Virus record (IMG/VR): IMGVR_UViG_3300037842_000453
Coordinates: 1-33,342 of that record
Strand: one strand, 5' to 3'
Source of the DNA: a virus
DNA: 33,342 bases
Shown here in pieces: positions 8,110 to 15,930 of this stretch. Each line of letters opens with the position of its first letter. The stretch's first letter is position 1. Below the pieces are notes generated by a model. That model was not told where the DNA came from. It saw only the letters and a program-made list of their open reading frames with translations, and ran no database searches. The position numbers and the translations under genes were made by a program.

Positions 8110-8534
8110 GTTAATTCATTCCCGGCCAGATCAAACCCGGTAGGCTTGCTGACTTCGTAGGCACCTGTCCCGTCTTTTCTGGTTCGGATTCTGTACTGGG
8201 TCCGGGTGTTGTCTGACCAGTCCCAGTGCGTTTCGCCGATCTCCCGATGTTCGACCGTCCATGTGTAGGCAGTACCGTCGATCACTCGTGCAATCACATC
8301 CGCCGGATCTGGTGTGTCTGCAAGTGAGCCTAGTGCGTTGACTTCAATCAGCCAATCGCACATCTCGACAACCTGTTCCGACCCACCAACATCAATCACA
8401 CCCTTGCGGGTTTCGCCCTGAACCGCGTCTGAGATCGTAATCACTGTGGCACCGCGCGTGTAGGTGACAGACGACCCGGCGATTTGCCGGGCCGTTGCCA
8501 TGCCTGCCTGAATTGCAGTGTCAAACGCATTCAT
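8106..8534 (-). CDS. head-tail connector-like protein
   Basis: 142 residues from MNAFDTAIQAGMATARQI, beginning 3 bp downstream of the major capsid stop. It contains beta strands (SSVTYTRGATVITIS, DWLIEV, PDPADVIARVIDGTAYTWTVE) and ends YRIRTRKDGTG plus a polar tail. A short helical N-terminus followed by a small beta barrel with 'p---d-i----g--y-v' resembles lambda FII-type or related head completion proteins. The position between the capsid and gp10-like genes supports a neck role. Confidence 0.65.
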   Translation of the reverse strand: MNAFDTAIQAGMATARQIAGSSVTYTRGATVITISDAVQGETRKGVIDVGGSEQVVEMCDWLIEVNALGSLADTPDPADVIARVIDGTAYTWTVEHREIGETHWDWSDNTRTQYRIRTRKDGTGAYEVSKPTGFDLAGNELT

Positions 8535-8537
8535 TGA

Positions 8538-9482
8538 TTACACTTCAACGGCTTCCGTAGTAGTCAGTGCATCGGTCACGATGATTTCAGCACCAAATGC
8601 CCGTTCGGGATACGGGGCTTCCGTCCCTGTGGGACTGGTGGCTGTACGTGACTGCTGCAGCTGACGATAACTCTGAGAGTTCATCACCCACACGTCAGGT
8701 TTGCCACCCGCTGGGAACTGCGACCACAACGTGGACAGCAGGTCATCATCAAGGTTTGCATTTGAATCAGACGCATGCAAATTCGCGATTCGCCCGGCTG
8801 AGTACTTCCCGCCGATCTGAACCGCAATGAACATAGCGGCCGGAGTGTAGTAAACAGGATATCCGCCAGTGGACCCGTCCACCGTTGACTCCTGAACGTT
8901 CGTATCACCCAGTTGCAACGTGCCAGCAGGTGACACGAGCTTGACGTGATCGTCACCGAGACGCAGTCCGTACACACTCGTTTGAGTGCTTGCTGTGGAC
9001 CCGGTCGCAGTCACAACCATGTCATCTGCCAAAGCGTCCAAATCCGTTGAGTTCAGCAGACCTGTGAACCCAGCAGAATCACCTGGTGATGTTGTGCCGT
9101 AAATGATCTGTTGTTCCAGATCAAACATAGCGGCCTGAAGGTGTCGCATGCCTTCGCGTGCAACATAGGCTTCCGGCCCATCTCGCCACGTATCAGCAAC
9201 CGCTTTGTCTGCCTTCCAGGAGAAGTCCAGAATCTTGCAGGTCGAGGTCACGACGGTATCAATTGAACTGTCGTAATCCCGAGCCGCATTCTCTGCACGC
9301 CAAAACCCGGTCGGTGCACCTGTGTACGTGTTGTACTTGTGCGTCGAGGATCCGTCGGCAGTGTCCGTGATGGACATACGAGCAACCAACGGTGATTGCT
9401 CGAGTAAATTACTGGTGCTTGTCCGTGCGACGTCTAAAGCGTCCGCCACAAAGTCCGCCACAGCATGGAGGTCATTCGCCAT
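8538..9482 (-). CDS. major capsid protein (HK97 fold)
   Basis: 314 residues from MANDLHAVADFVADAL, with a good Shine-Dalgarno (AAAGGGGA, 8 nt before the ATG). It has features of HK97-fold capsid proteins: N-terminal helical arm, a SPLVARMSITDTADGSS strand, an E-loop-like region, a spine-helix-type segment EAYVAREGMRHLQAAMFDLEQQI, and late P/A-domain elements FPAGGKPDVWVMNSQSYRQLQQS and FGAEIIVTDAL. It follows the protease/scaffold gene, the standard order. A mature shell needs many hundreds of copies, and the strong RBS fits that. Confidence 0.85.
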   Translation of the reverse strand: MANDLHAVADFVADALDVARTSTSNLLEQSPLVARMSITDTADGSSTHKYNTYTGAPTGFWRAENAARDYDSSIDTVVTSTCKILDFSWKADKAVADTWRDGPEAYVAREGMRHLQAAMFDLEQQIIYGTTSPGDSAGFTGLLNSTDLDALADDMVVTATGSTASTQTSVYGLRLGDDHVKLVSPAGTLQLGDTNVQESTVDGSTGGYPVYYTPAAMFIAVQIGGKYSAGRIANLHASDSNANLDDDLLSTLWSQFPAGGKPDVWVMNSQSYRQLQQSRTATSPTGTEAPYPERAFGAEIIVTDALTTTEAVEV

Positions 9483-9508
9483 TTCTATCGTCCCCTTTCA
9501 AAAAGTGT

Positions 9509-9524
9509 CTGATCGTTCGATCAG
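9509..9524 (-). promoter_or_regulatory. hairpin at the protease stop, upstream of the capsid gene
   Basis: CTGATC-GAAC-GATCAG is a perfect 6-bp stem with a 4-nt loop and includes the stop codon of the protease gene. A T-rich stretch (CTTTTTG) follows 4 nt later. It could protect or process the capsid mRNA, or act as a weak partial terminator. Confidence 0.4.
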
Positions 9525-10618
9525 TTCTGTGCGTTGGTCCGCCCAGCGATTCGGATTCGTCCCGCAAACGATTGCGGGGCCTTGTTGGTTTGTTCTGCAT
9601 CGAAGTCGGCTCCGTCGTCATCCCCACGATCGAGTGACTCGAGCGTTTCTTCGAGTTCGGTCACCTTCGCCTGCAAAGTCACGATCTGCTTGTGCAGCGT
9701 TTCAATGTGCAGGCCCTGGGCTTCCTGGTAGTGAACACCGTCCGCGAACCACTTGGCACCATTCTTTGAGCCAAACGCTTCTGTATATGCCTGCAGCTCT
9801 GCTGCAAACTCTTCCCTGGTTGGTGGTATTTCCACCGCTGCGACGTCTTCAGACACGGGGTCACCGCCTTCCTGAATTGTGAGATTGTGACGCGAGAGAA
9901 ACCGAGCAACGAACTGGGCGGCACGATCGCCATCCACTCCGAAGCATGAAGACTGAGGTTTTGCGTCAGACAACCCCAGTGCATAACACAACAACTCGTC
10001 ACCAGCTTGTGCGGCTTCCTGCCCTCGCTTGAACAACCCGTCCGGGTTCGCGGCTGGTTCATCCACAACGTCACCAGCACGTAACGCTTTCAACGCAGCG
10101 TGTGGCAAGTTGTTCTTATTGTCTTCGTCGGGCGACACGTACTTACCGCCCTGCGTGTTGTCTTCAATGTGCATCGCCTGTAAGTCAGCGTCATGCTCGA
10201 ACACAATGGATAGACCAAATTGATCCGGCGTCTCTTCGGCCAGCGTCATGACGTAATCAGCCAAATTCCCATCCGGGGAAACGTGGGCAGCTTTTTGGAA
10301 ATGAAGATCGGCGAAGACCTGGTCACCCTCAGTGACTGCATTTCGCAGCACGCCGAGCTTTGTACCAATGCCATCACTCGACAGACCGGGATGAGTGAAC
10401 CGGGCTTTCAGCCCTTTGGTCTGGTTGATCTTTCCGGTGACGTCCGACAAAAAGTCCTGGTCGACCCACAGGTCATGCCCCAGTGCTTCGCCGCGTGTGA
10501 TAACGGATACACCATTGATCATGCCGGCATCGTACTGGCCGCCTTCACGATCGACCGCCTGCACTCCTGTCGACGGTGTGCCCCGAAAATACTTTGGAGC
10601 CTGGTCGAGGTTATTCAT
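9521..10618 (-). CDS. prohead protease with C-terminal scaffold
   Basis: 365 residues from MNNLDQAPKYFRG. The N-terminal ~200 residues match the HK97/herpes-assemblin protease pattern: RFTHPGL (His ~76), GTKLGVLRN and VFADLHF strands, then QFGLSIVFEHD (Ser ~137), the expected catalytic His and Ser. The C-terminal part has helical, charged stretches with a coiled-coil-like QIVTLQAKVTELEETLESLD at ~310-330, as in protease-scaffold fusions. It lies between portal and capsid genes. The activity should cut the scaffold during capsid maturation; the fusion reading is inference. Confidence 0.8.
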   Translation of the reverse strand: MNNLDQAPKYFRGTPSTGVQAVDREGGQYDAGMINGVSVITRGEALGHDLWVDQDFLSDVTGKINQTKGLKARFTHPGLSSDGIGTKLGVLRNAVTEGDQVFADLHFQKAAHVSPDGNLADYVMTLAEETPDQFGLSIVFEHDADLQAMHIEDNTQGGKYVSPDEDNKNNLPHAALKALRAGDVVDEPAANPDGLFKRGQEAAQAGDELLCYALGLSDAKPQSSCFGVDGDRAAQFVARFLSRHNLTIQEGGDPVSEDVAAVEIPPTREEFAAELQAYTEAFGSKNGAKWFADGVHYQEAQGLHIETLHKQIVTLQAKVTELEETLESLDRGDDDGADFDAEQTNKAPQSFAGRIRIAGRTNAQN

Positions 10619-10776
10619 TAGATACCCCCTCCCGTCGCTGGCTTAGGTGCCGGCTTGGCTTTGGGTGCCATCGCTTGTTCCAGTGTGTCAACAGCTGCCT
10701 TCAGTGACTGGCGACTGTGGCTGTATCGTTTGAGTGCGACATCGATTACGATTTTCACAGCGTCGTTATTCTTCAT
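10618..10776 (-). CDS. small helical protein between portal and protease
   Basis: 52 residues from MKNNDAVKIVIDVAL. The ATG at 10776 is preceded by GGGGAATCAA and overlaps the end of the portal gene by 11 bp; its stop touches the next ATG. One charged helix (KRYSHSRQSLKAAVDTLEQ) is followed by a Pro/Lys/Ala tail. It could be a small head-assembly factor. No family is recognised. The same frame stays open into the portal gene, but that part is a shadow. Confidence 0.6.
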   Translation of the reverse strand: MKNNDAVKIVIDVALKRYSHSRQSLKAAVDTLEQAMAPKAKPAPKPATGGGI

Positions 10777-12145
10777 TTGATTCCCCTTGAACCACCATAT
10801 CCGGTTGCACATCGAACGAAACCGACACGCCATGTGCGTCGGCAATCTGTTTCGCTTTTGCAATCTGTTTGATGTTGTCTTCGTACTCCCCGCGGCCACG
10901 TTCACGGGCCTGACGTATCGGATTGTCTAGTCCAGCATTGATCGCCATCAGGTCGCCCTTGATCTCCTTCGCCGGATCCCACCAGGGCATTCCCTTGTTA
11001 ATAAAGAAGAATGGCAGGTCGCCGAGTCGCATGCCGGACGGCAGACTGATCACGCCATCCTGAATCCATAGCTGGAATCTCCAGATTGCTATCTTGCGAA
11101 GCACTTCACGTACGTCGTCCCGCTTTGCGTCACAGCTGCGGTCATAGAGCAACCACGCCGCGCGACTGCCAAAGAAGTTGGTATGCGATTCATCAAAGAA
11201 GTTGAACGGCAGGTCAAGGGATTTTATCGCCATACCGATGACGGTATGGATGAATTCCTGTGTGGCCGTTCCCGGCGAGTCAGAGCCGAGGAATTTAGCA
11301 TCGTCGCCCGGATCCATTTCGAGTTTCACAGGACCTTTGCCAAAATCCACGTCATACGAACCGTCTGCTGTTTTGGTGTGATCGCCATATCCGTCCTGAG
11401 CTGCTGAGGTGATGACCATCGCGAACAGCTGCTCAACTTTCAGCTTCGCCAGTGCGTAATCGACGATCTCGTATGAGTCCTGGAATGAGTTGTACGCAGC
11501 AGCCAATGGACTGATTCCGCGGACCTGATCGAACCGTTCGTAGCAGGCATGCTGCACGACATTGGACGCGGTGAGGTTTCGTGCGAACTCGTACCCGCCG
11601 TTCTCGCTGCGGTTGTGCAGTGCGTAAGCGGTTGCTCGTCCGTTCTGATTGACCTTCACACCATTGAACCACGTTTCGTTTTTGCCCGGATTCGGCGGTT
11701 GCTGGATGCGGTCCGCTTCGATCGCCTGCATGCGTCCAAGCGACCGTTTCAGAATGAAGCAATCCCCGTCCAGCACGCGACGAGATTCCAGCATACGGAT
11801 GAACTTCGGGAAGTTGTGACGGCCGGCGATATCACAGTTATTCGGCCGGGACCATTCCGCCCACAACCGTTCCGCTTCTGTATTGAATGCCTCGTCTTCC
11901 GTCTTCATCTGGAAATTGAACGAGGTGCAGTAATCCAGATGCTTCCTGATTGCCCATGCCAGGATCGCGAAGTTACGTTGCAATGACTGACCGGTGCCGA
12001 TCATCTTCCGTCGATCGCGGCCCTTCAGCTCATTGTCCTCGTGCCGGATCGCGGCACTAGCTGACTTGCGTTTGCCGCTGGATGCAATGGCGTCATAGCC
12101 TGACGCGAACATCTTCGACAGCCGATTGGTGGCAGCCTTCAGCAT
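10766..12145 (-). CDS. portal protein, lambda family
   Basis: 459 residues from MLKAATNRLSKMFASGYDAI; the ATG overlaps the gpW-like stop. It fits the lambda-type portal family: an opening Y-AA-SS-KRKS region, LKGRDRRKMIGTGQSLQRN ('l--r-R-l-rn'), RMLESRRVLDGDCF (the 'GE/DvF' motif), IEADRIQQPPN, ASNVVQHACYERFDQVRGISPL ('a--ViHi---rr-gQ-RGvs-lap'), and late DLPFNFFDESHTNFFGSRAA ('glpye-l--d-s--NySS-Ra'). Twelve copies would form the ring at the head vertex through which DNA is packaged by the terminase. Confidence 0.9.
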   Translation of the reverse strand: MLKAATNRLSKMFASGYDAIASSGKRKSASAAIRHEDNELKGRDRRKMIGTGQSLQRNFAILAWAIRKHLDYCTSFNFQMKTEDEAFNTEAERLWAEWSRPNNCDIAGRHNFPKFIRMLESRRVLDGDCFILKRSLGRMQAIEADRIQQPPNPGKNETWFNGVKVNQNGRATAYALHNRSENGGYEFARNLTASNVVQHACYERFDQVRGISPLAAAYNSFQDSYEIVDYALAKLKVEQLFAMVITSAAQDGYGDHTKTADGSYDVDFGKGPVKLEMDPGDDAKFLGSDSPGTATQEFIHTVIGMAIKSLDLPFNFFDESHTNFFGSRAAWLLYDRSCDAKRDDVREVLRKIAIWRFQLWIQDGVISLPSGMRLGDLPFFFINKGMPWWDPAKEIKGDLMAINAGLDNPIRQARERGRGEYEDNIKQIAKAKQIADAHGVSVSFDVQPDMVVQGESNEE

Positions 12146-12372
12146 TACACACCGCCCGACGTGTTGAACGTAGAAACACGCGGCCGGGTTTGCGGTTGCG
12201 TCTCAGCGTCGGCGATTGTTCGCAGCAACTCACTGAGTGCGGCCCGCATATCAGCACCGGAGCGGTATGAGACCGTCTCATTGTCGACGGTGATACTCGC
12301 GGCTCCGGAGCGGATGGCACCTTGCAGTGCGTCACGCTGATCTCGGAGCGATGTTAAGGCAGGTGATACCAT
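12145..12372 (-). CDS. W: gpW-like head-tail joining protein
   Basis: 75 residues from MVSPALTSLRDQRDALQ, with SD GAGGGG directly upstream. The pattern 'l---r-al--ai-sG--s-t--g-tv-yrs--dl--al--l' (SGAASITVDNETVSYRSGADMRAAL) is that of lambda gpW and of small gpW-like proteins that lie before lambda-type portals. gpW fills the bottom of the portal and helps hold packaged DNA. The symbol is by analogy only. Confidence 0.75.
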   Translation of the reverse strand: MVSPALTSLRDQRDALQGAIRSGAASITVDNETVSYRSGADMRAALSELLRTIADAETQPQTRPRVSTFNTSGGV

Positions 12373-12407
12373 GCCCCTCAGTATGGGACATCACGAGGCT
12401 CTTAAAC

Positions 12408-12719
12408 TTAGTCTGTCTTCGCTTCACGCGGTATATAGTGAAACGCCCGGATGCTGTAATGTTGCCCGCAATCCAGACATTCGACGTATGAGAAAATGAT
12501 TTGATTGAATGGTTCGCCGGCTTGAGTCCTTCCCTGCTGGTCCATTGTCTTGCGATCAACGCCCTGCTTTTTCTTTCGCCTGGTGCTGCGACATCGCCTG
12601 CGAGGACAGCGTGCCGGCACTTCCACAACAGGTTCATGCGGTCGCCGAACGGCTTTCGGTTCCGGCTTCGGCTCGATCTTGATGGATGTGTTTTTTTTCT
12701 TTGGCATGGTCGTACTCAT
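12408..12719 (-). CDS. small zinc-ribbon protein after the terminase
   Basis: 103 residues from MSTTMPKKKNTSIKIEPKP; the ATG at 12719 shares an ATGA overlap with the terminase stop. A basic, Pro-rich N-terminus is followed by CPRRRC at ~44, and CLDCGQHYSIRAFHY at ~84, giving a CX4C...CX2C zinc ribbon. Similar small zinc proteins often sit next to terminase and portal genes in phages, and may help in packaging or bind DNA. The function is inferred. Confidence 0.65.
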   Translation of the reverse strand: MSTTMPKKKNTSIKIEPKPEPKAVRRPHEPVVEVPARCPRRRCRSTRRKKKQGVDRKTMDQQGRTQAGEPFNQIIFSYVECLDCGQHYSIRAFHYIPREAKTD

Positions 12720-14758
12720 ATGTAGCTCACGGATTTTCGGCGTTTCCTGGGCTCTTTGACAGGTTGCTGAGCGGTCAGAGTACAACCGCTGATGGATGCA
12801 CCGACCAGACAACCGACCATCGTGTCCATAAAGTGGTTGTCACGGTTTCGCGGGTTCGCCCATTCAATCACCCGGTTACCTGTGCTCACATCTTCGATCT
12901 CTTTGGGATACTCGGCTGTCAGTTGGTCCGCAATCATCTGGTGTTCCCGCGGTCTGGCATGATACAGACTGACCGCCCCATCGTCCCCGGTCGGTACTTC
13001 GAACCGACGCATCAGAAACGTCTTCCAGTAGTTCACGTCAACGTGAACCGTCCGGCTGTTATCTCGGTTTCTGATCATCTTCCAGAAATGCCCGAACCGT
13101 TCGCCCTGTTTCGGTCGCCCATCGCATAGCGGACGTGTCGACGCCTTCACACCTCGCCCTTTGGCTGGAATCAGGATCCCCGACAACTCAGACCTCCGAC
13201 AGAAGTTCCTCACAATCTGTGTGTGTTCCCCGTCGCCTTCGTCGATCAGGATCTTCTCAATCCGGTGTTCTGTCCCCGTCTCACCCCGCCACACATTGGA
13301 CAGATTCGCGGTGAGGTCTTCCAGTCCATTTAGGATCGCAGCCTCCATCCCGTGTCCCTTGTACTTCCGTTGCAGTGTTTTGGTCACCGTTTGCAGACGG
13401 CTGTACCTCTGCTTTTGATCTGGCCACAACCCGTAGTCCAGGATCGCCCCACCGAACTTTTCGTCGAAGGCACACACCGTCCACCATAAACACTTCTGAC
13501 TGATATCAATGAAGGCGGTCAACGTCTGATATTCGTTCGGCACGATCCTCCGCGGCACCTTATTCGTCTTCGCGGTCAGGTCGTCGGATGTCAGTGTGAT
13601 CGGTCGACTGGATGAACCGATGTCGTCTGGTTCGTTCTGATACTCAGAATTGAAGGCTTCCTCCCCGACACGTAGCTTAAGATTCCATGCGTGCTGCATC
13701 GCTGATAGCTCCGTCTCTTCGAATCTGGCTGCCCATGCCACCTTCGAACCCGCGTCCATTTCAATGCGGTTCTCACCGTAGAAATCTGTCGCCGCCTGTC
13801 CAGTGCCACCATTACGCAGGTCTCCCGCCCAGATGTCTGAATACTGCTCCCAAAGTTTCAGGTTTGTCGGCCAGTCGTAAACCAGCCGTGTTTTTTCGCC
13901 TCGCCATTCCGGATGCCTTGATCGGTCCAGTATCCGTTCGGCCATATCCTGATGCCGGATGATCGTACATGGCATCACCGCAGAAATGGATTGACCCGGA
14001 CCAGCCAAACCCAAAATCGCACCCGCCAGTACTCTCTCCCGCTGGTCGTTCTGTGACACGCTCCGAGCAGAGTCATCTGTCTGAGGATCGTCCACAATCA
14101 CCAAATCAGGCCGGATCGACTTGCCGTCTGGTGTCTTTGAGATCATCCCGCGGATTCTGCCGGTAATACCAGCAACCCGCAGCATCGCCCCGCTGGACTT
14201 ACTGCCAACCACCGTCGGCAAAACCGCCCGGTCGTTCGCCCATGTCATCTGTGTCCGCTCGCCGTCCAGCGTCTGCCCGTTGCACCGATGAGCGATGCCT
14301 TCGAGTGACACGATCGGAAAGATGACTTCCGGGAAATCTTGCAGCAGCAGATCGTTGTTCTCGAACTCCGTGCGGATGTTGTCCATCAGGTCCAGTGCCG
14401 CTTGCGACTCTGCACCTATCAGGACAACGAACTTGCGGTGACCGTGGAGCAATGCCCACATACAGGCCACTAAGCACAATGTTGTTTTGCCGGATGCTCT
14501 CGGCATGGCAAATGCAAACTGCCCGCCCTCGATCACAGCCTGCTGAAGTTTAGCAATTGCCTTCAAGTGATCGTCGGACCATTCCCGCGAGAATAGCTCA
14601 GAATGATAGGTCTCGCACTGGTGCCGGAAGTCGTCCCGGCAGCTCAGCCGCCTGGCTGAATCAGAGACTTCTGGAAGCGATCCGATCTCCCTGCGGTCCT
14701 GGCTTTTCCGCCTGTCGTACTTTGCTTGCGGTGATTCTGTAGATGCAATATGGATCAA
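12716..14758 (-). CDS. terminase large subunit
   Basis: About 680 residues. The start is uncertain: the TTG at 14758 forms a TTGA overlap with the upstream stop and is chosen; a TTG 11 codons earlier (14791) is also open, and no ATG is available. The ATPase domain shows Walker A-like PRASGKTT (~87-94), a catalytic-type LVIVDDPQTDD Walker B (~235) and GSKSSGAMLRVAG. The C-terminal half starts an RNase H-like nuclease at TAFIDISQKCLWW, with a further Asp in LIDEGDGEH. It packages and cuts DNA at the portal. The length (~680) is at the long end for the family. Confidence 0.85.
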   Translation of the reverse strand: MIHIASTESPQAKYDRRKSQDRREIGSLPEVSDSARRLSCRDDFRHQCETYHSELFSREWSDDHLKAIAKLQQAVIEGGQFAFAMPRASGKTTLCLVACMWALLHGHRKFVVLIGAESQAALDLMDNIRTEFENNDLLLQDFPEVIFPIVSLEGIAHRCNGQTLDGERTQMTWANDRAVLPTVVGSKSSGAMLRVAGITGRIRGMISKTPDGKSIRPDLVIVDDPQTDDSARSVSQNDQRERVLAGAILGLAGPGQSISAVMPCTIIRHQDMAERILDRSRHPEWRGEKTRLVYDWPTNLKLWEQYSDIWAGDLRNGGTGQAATDFYGENRIEMDAGSKVAWAARFEETELSAMQHAWNLKLRVGEEAFNSEYQNEPDDIGSSSRPITLTSDDLTAKTNKVPRRIVPNEYQTLTAFIDISQKCLWWTVCAFDEKFGGAILDYGLWPDQKQRYSRLQTVTKTLQRKYKGHGMEAAILNGLEDLTANLSNVWRGETGTEHRIEKILIDEGDGEHTQIVRNFCRRSELSGILIPAKGRGVKASTRPLCDGRPKQGERFGHFWKMIRNRDNSRTVHVDVNYWKTFLMRRFEVPTGDDGAVSLYHARPREHQMIADQLTAEYPKEIEDVSTGNRVIEWANPRNRDNHFMDTMVGCLVGASISGCTLTAQQPVKEPRKRRKSVSYI

Positions 14759-15069
14759 GTATATGTCAGAGGGTAAAGTTTTTGACGCCAAAAGCCGGAG
14801 GGGGGGCGGTATGGGGCCAACGTGGTCAGGTAGGACCCGCTACCGGACAGACGCCCATCACCTGCCCTCTGTCTCGCATTATGGCATGAACGGCAGATGG
14901 ATTGCAAATTTCGCCAGTCTGTACGCATCGGATCGCTGACTCCTTTGATCGGAATGACTTCGGCGATATCGGCATGAGTCGTTCTCCCTTGCAATGGATA
15001 TCTTGCCGAGTACATTAACGGGCGCACCGTGGTGTAACTATGTGCCCTGTCCTGCATGCTCCGGGGCAC
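14755..15069 (-). CDS. HNH-like protein upstream of terminase, divergent
   Basis: Up to 104 residues; the start is unsure (MPRSMQDRAHSY at 15069, or the later ATG at MYSARYPLQG). The C-terminal half matches phage HNH proteins: RTTHADIAEVIPIKG, then DWRNLQSICRSCHNARQ, corresponding to 'vDHi-P--g----d--NlQ-LC--CH--Kt'. The usual Asp-His pair and the first Cys pair are not visible, so catalytic activity is doubtful. HNH genes beside terminases are common in HK97-like packaging modules, where they help cleave DNA at cohesive ends. The gene runs 4 bp into the terminase. Confidence 0.55.
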   Translation of the reverse strand: MPRSMQDRAHSYTTVRPLMYSARYPLQGRTTHADIAEVIPIKGVSDPMRTDWRNLQSICRSCHNARQRAGDGRLSGSGSYLTTLAPYRPPSGFWRQKLYPLTYT

Positions 15070-15073
15070 ATCT

Positions 15074-15112
15074 GAAAGCCGGCTGGGTTTCTTCCGTTCC
15101 CCGCCGGCTTTC
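15074..15112 (-). terminator. 10-bp inverted repeat, putative terminator of lysis operon
   Basis: GAAAGCCGGC at 15074-15083 and GCCGGCTTTC at 15103-15112 are perfect reverse complements separated by 19 nt. It lies in the 45-bp gap between the last lysis-region gene and the HNH/terminase genes. The 3' side has only a short U-rich stretch (CUUUC), so it could be a weak or factor-assisted terminator or a processing site. Confidence 0.5.
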
Positions 15113-15114
15113 CT

Positions 15115-15447
15115 TCATTCTGTTTCCTCTGACCCCCATACCCAATCTTTGATCAGCTCCGTCAGGAACGGCATCAGGATCAATCGCCAGACCATGGAGA
15201 TGATGAACCCCGACGGAATAATCCCGACAGCCTGCAGATCTTGAAACGCCAACTTGGCTGAGTATTTCAATGACACCTCTCGCGAGGCTCCTGCGTGTAC
15301 GTTACCGCAGATCAGTGCCTGCCGTCTGAGCCAGCCTGATCTGTCCAGATAGTGAGCACAATTGACTGCTCGGTCGTGATGTCTTTCTGACACCCTAGCC
15401 GTCGTTAAGGCTCGCCGGGTCAACGATCCCAACATCTTCTCCGTCAT
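15115..15447 (-). CDS. small protein with C-terminal membrane segment
   Basis: 110 residues from MTEKMLGSLTRRALTT. The ATG at 15447 has a strong SD (GGAGG, 6 nt away) and lies 53 bp inside the upstream gene; a GTG at 15393 (MSERHHDRAV) after the upstream stop is the alternative. The body is basic, and the C-terminus has a hydrophobic stretch GIIPSGFIISMVWRLILMPFL that could be a membrane helix. It is the last gene before a hairpin, at the end of the lysis-type module. A role in lysis (spanin-like or holin-like) is only inference. Confidence 0.5.
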   Translation of the reverse strand: MTEKMLGSLTRRALTTARVSERHHDRAVNCAHYLDRSGWLRRQALICGNVHAGASREVSLKYSAKLAFQDLQAVGIIPSGFIISMVWRLILMPFLTELIKDWVWGSEETE

Positions 15448-15751
15448 CGTCGACCTCCAGTGTCAGTGTGATGTCTGGTCCCATGATTGATATCACCACG
15501 GTATGCCCGTTGTCGAGGATCGTCAGGTAGTGCAGCGTGGTGTTGATCGTGACGCCCCAGTAGCTGACGTAGATCCGGGCTGGCGGCTCGAACATGATCT
15601 GATTGTCCGTGAGTTCGATTCGTTTCTTGATACTGTCCCACGACAGGCTAACGGCCTCCGGTACGAGTTCGACGACCTGCCCGGAGATGAGTTGATCGAG
15701 CAGTTTGGGGATGTTCTTCGCGACCTGGATTGTCTTGCTGGTGAGCCCCAT
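15395..15751 (-). CDS. hypothetical protein
   Basis: 118 residues from MGLTSKTIQVAKNIPKLL; the ATG overlaps the DUF1508 stop as TGATG. An N-terminal helix (LDQLISGQVVELVPEAVSL) is followed by beta strands with many Thr/Val and an acidic tail (EVDDDGEDVGIVDPAS). There is no signal peptide or catalytic motif. It lies among host-interaction and lysis genes. I do not recognise it. Confidence 0.6.
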   Translation of the reverse strand: MGLTSKTIQVAKNIPKLLDQLISGQVVELVPEAVSLSWDSIKKRIELTDNQIMFEPPARIYVSYWGVTINTTLHYLTILDNGHTVVISIMGPDITLTLEVDDDGEDVGIVDPASLNDG

Positions 15752-15930
15752 CAGATAGGCCCGATCTCGATCAGGTCAGCCACGCCGGATGACTGCACGA
15801 GTTCGATCCCTCGATGGCAGTCCGCTTTATTGTGGTAGGCCTCGGCTGAGTCCGCCACGATGTTTCCGTTGGGCGTGCGGAGTCGCCATCGCCATTGATT
15901 GCTAGCGTCTGTGTAGAGCTCAAATATCAT
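15751..15930 (-). CDS. DUF1508 (YegP-like) small protein
   Basis: 59 residues from MIFELYTDASNQWRWRLRT. It matches the DUF1508 pattern: 'feiy-d--g-yrWRL-a-NG-iia-S-e-Y-sk--c--gI--v' (here WRWRLRTPNGNIVADSAE, then AYHNKADCHRGIELV). The family occurs in bacteria, archaea and phages as tandem or single small domains; its function is not established. It overlaps the end of the Trx-methyltransferase gene by 11 bp and is coupled to the next gene through TGATG. Confidence 0.8.
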   Translation of the reverse strand: MIFELYTDASNQWRWRLRTPNGNIVADSAEAYHNKADCHRGIELVQSSGVADLIEIGPI

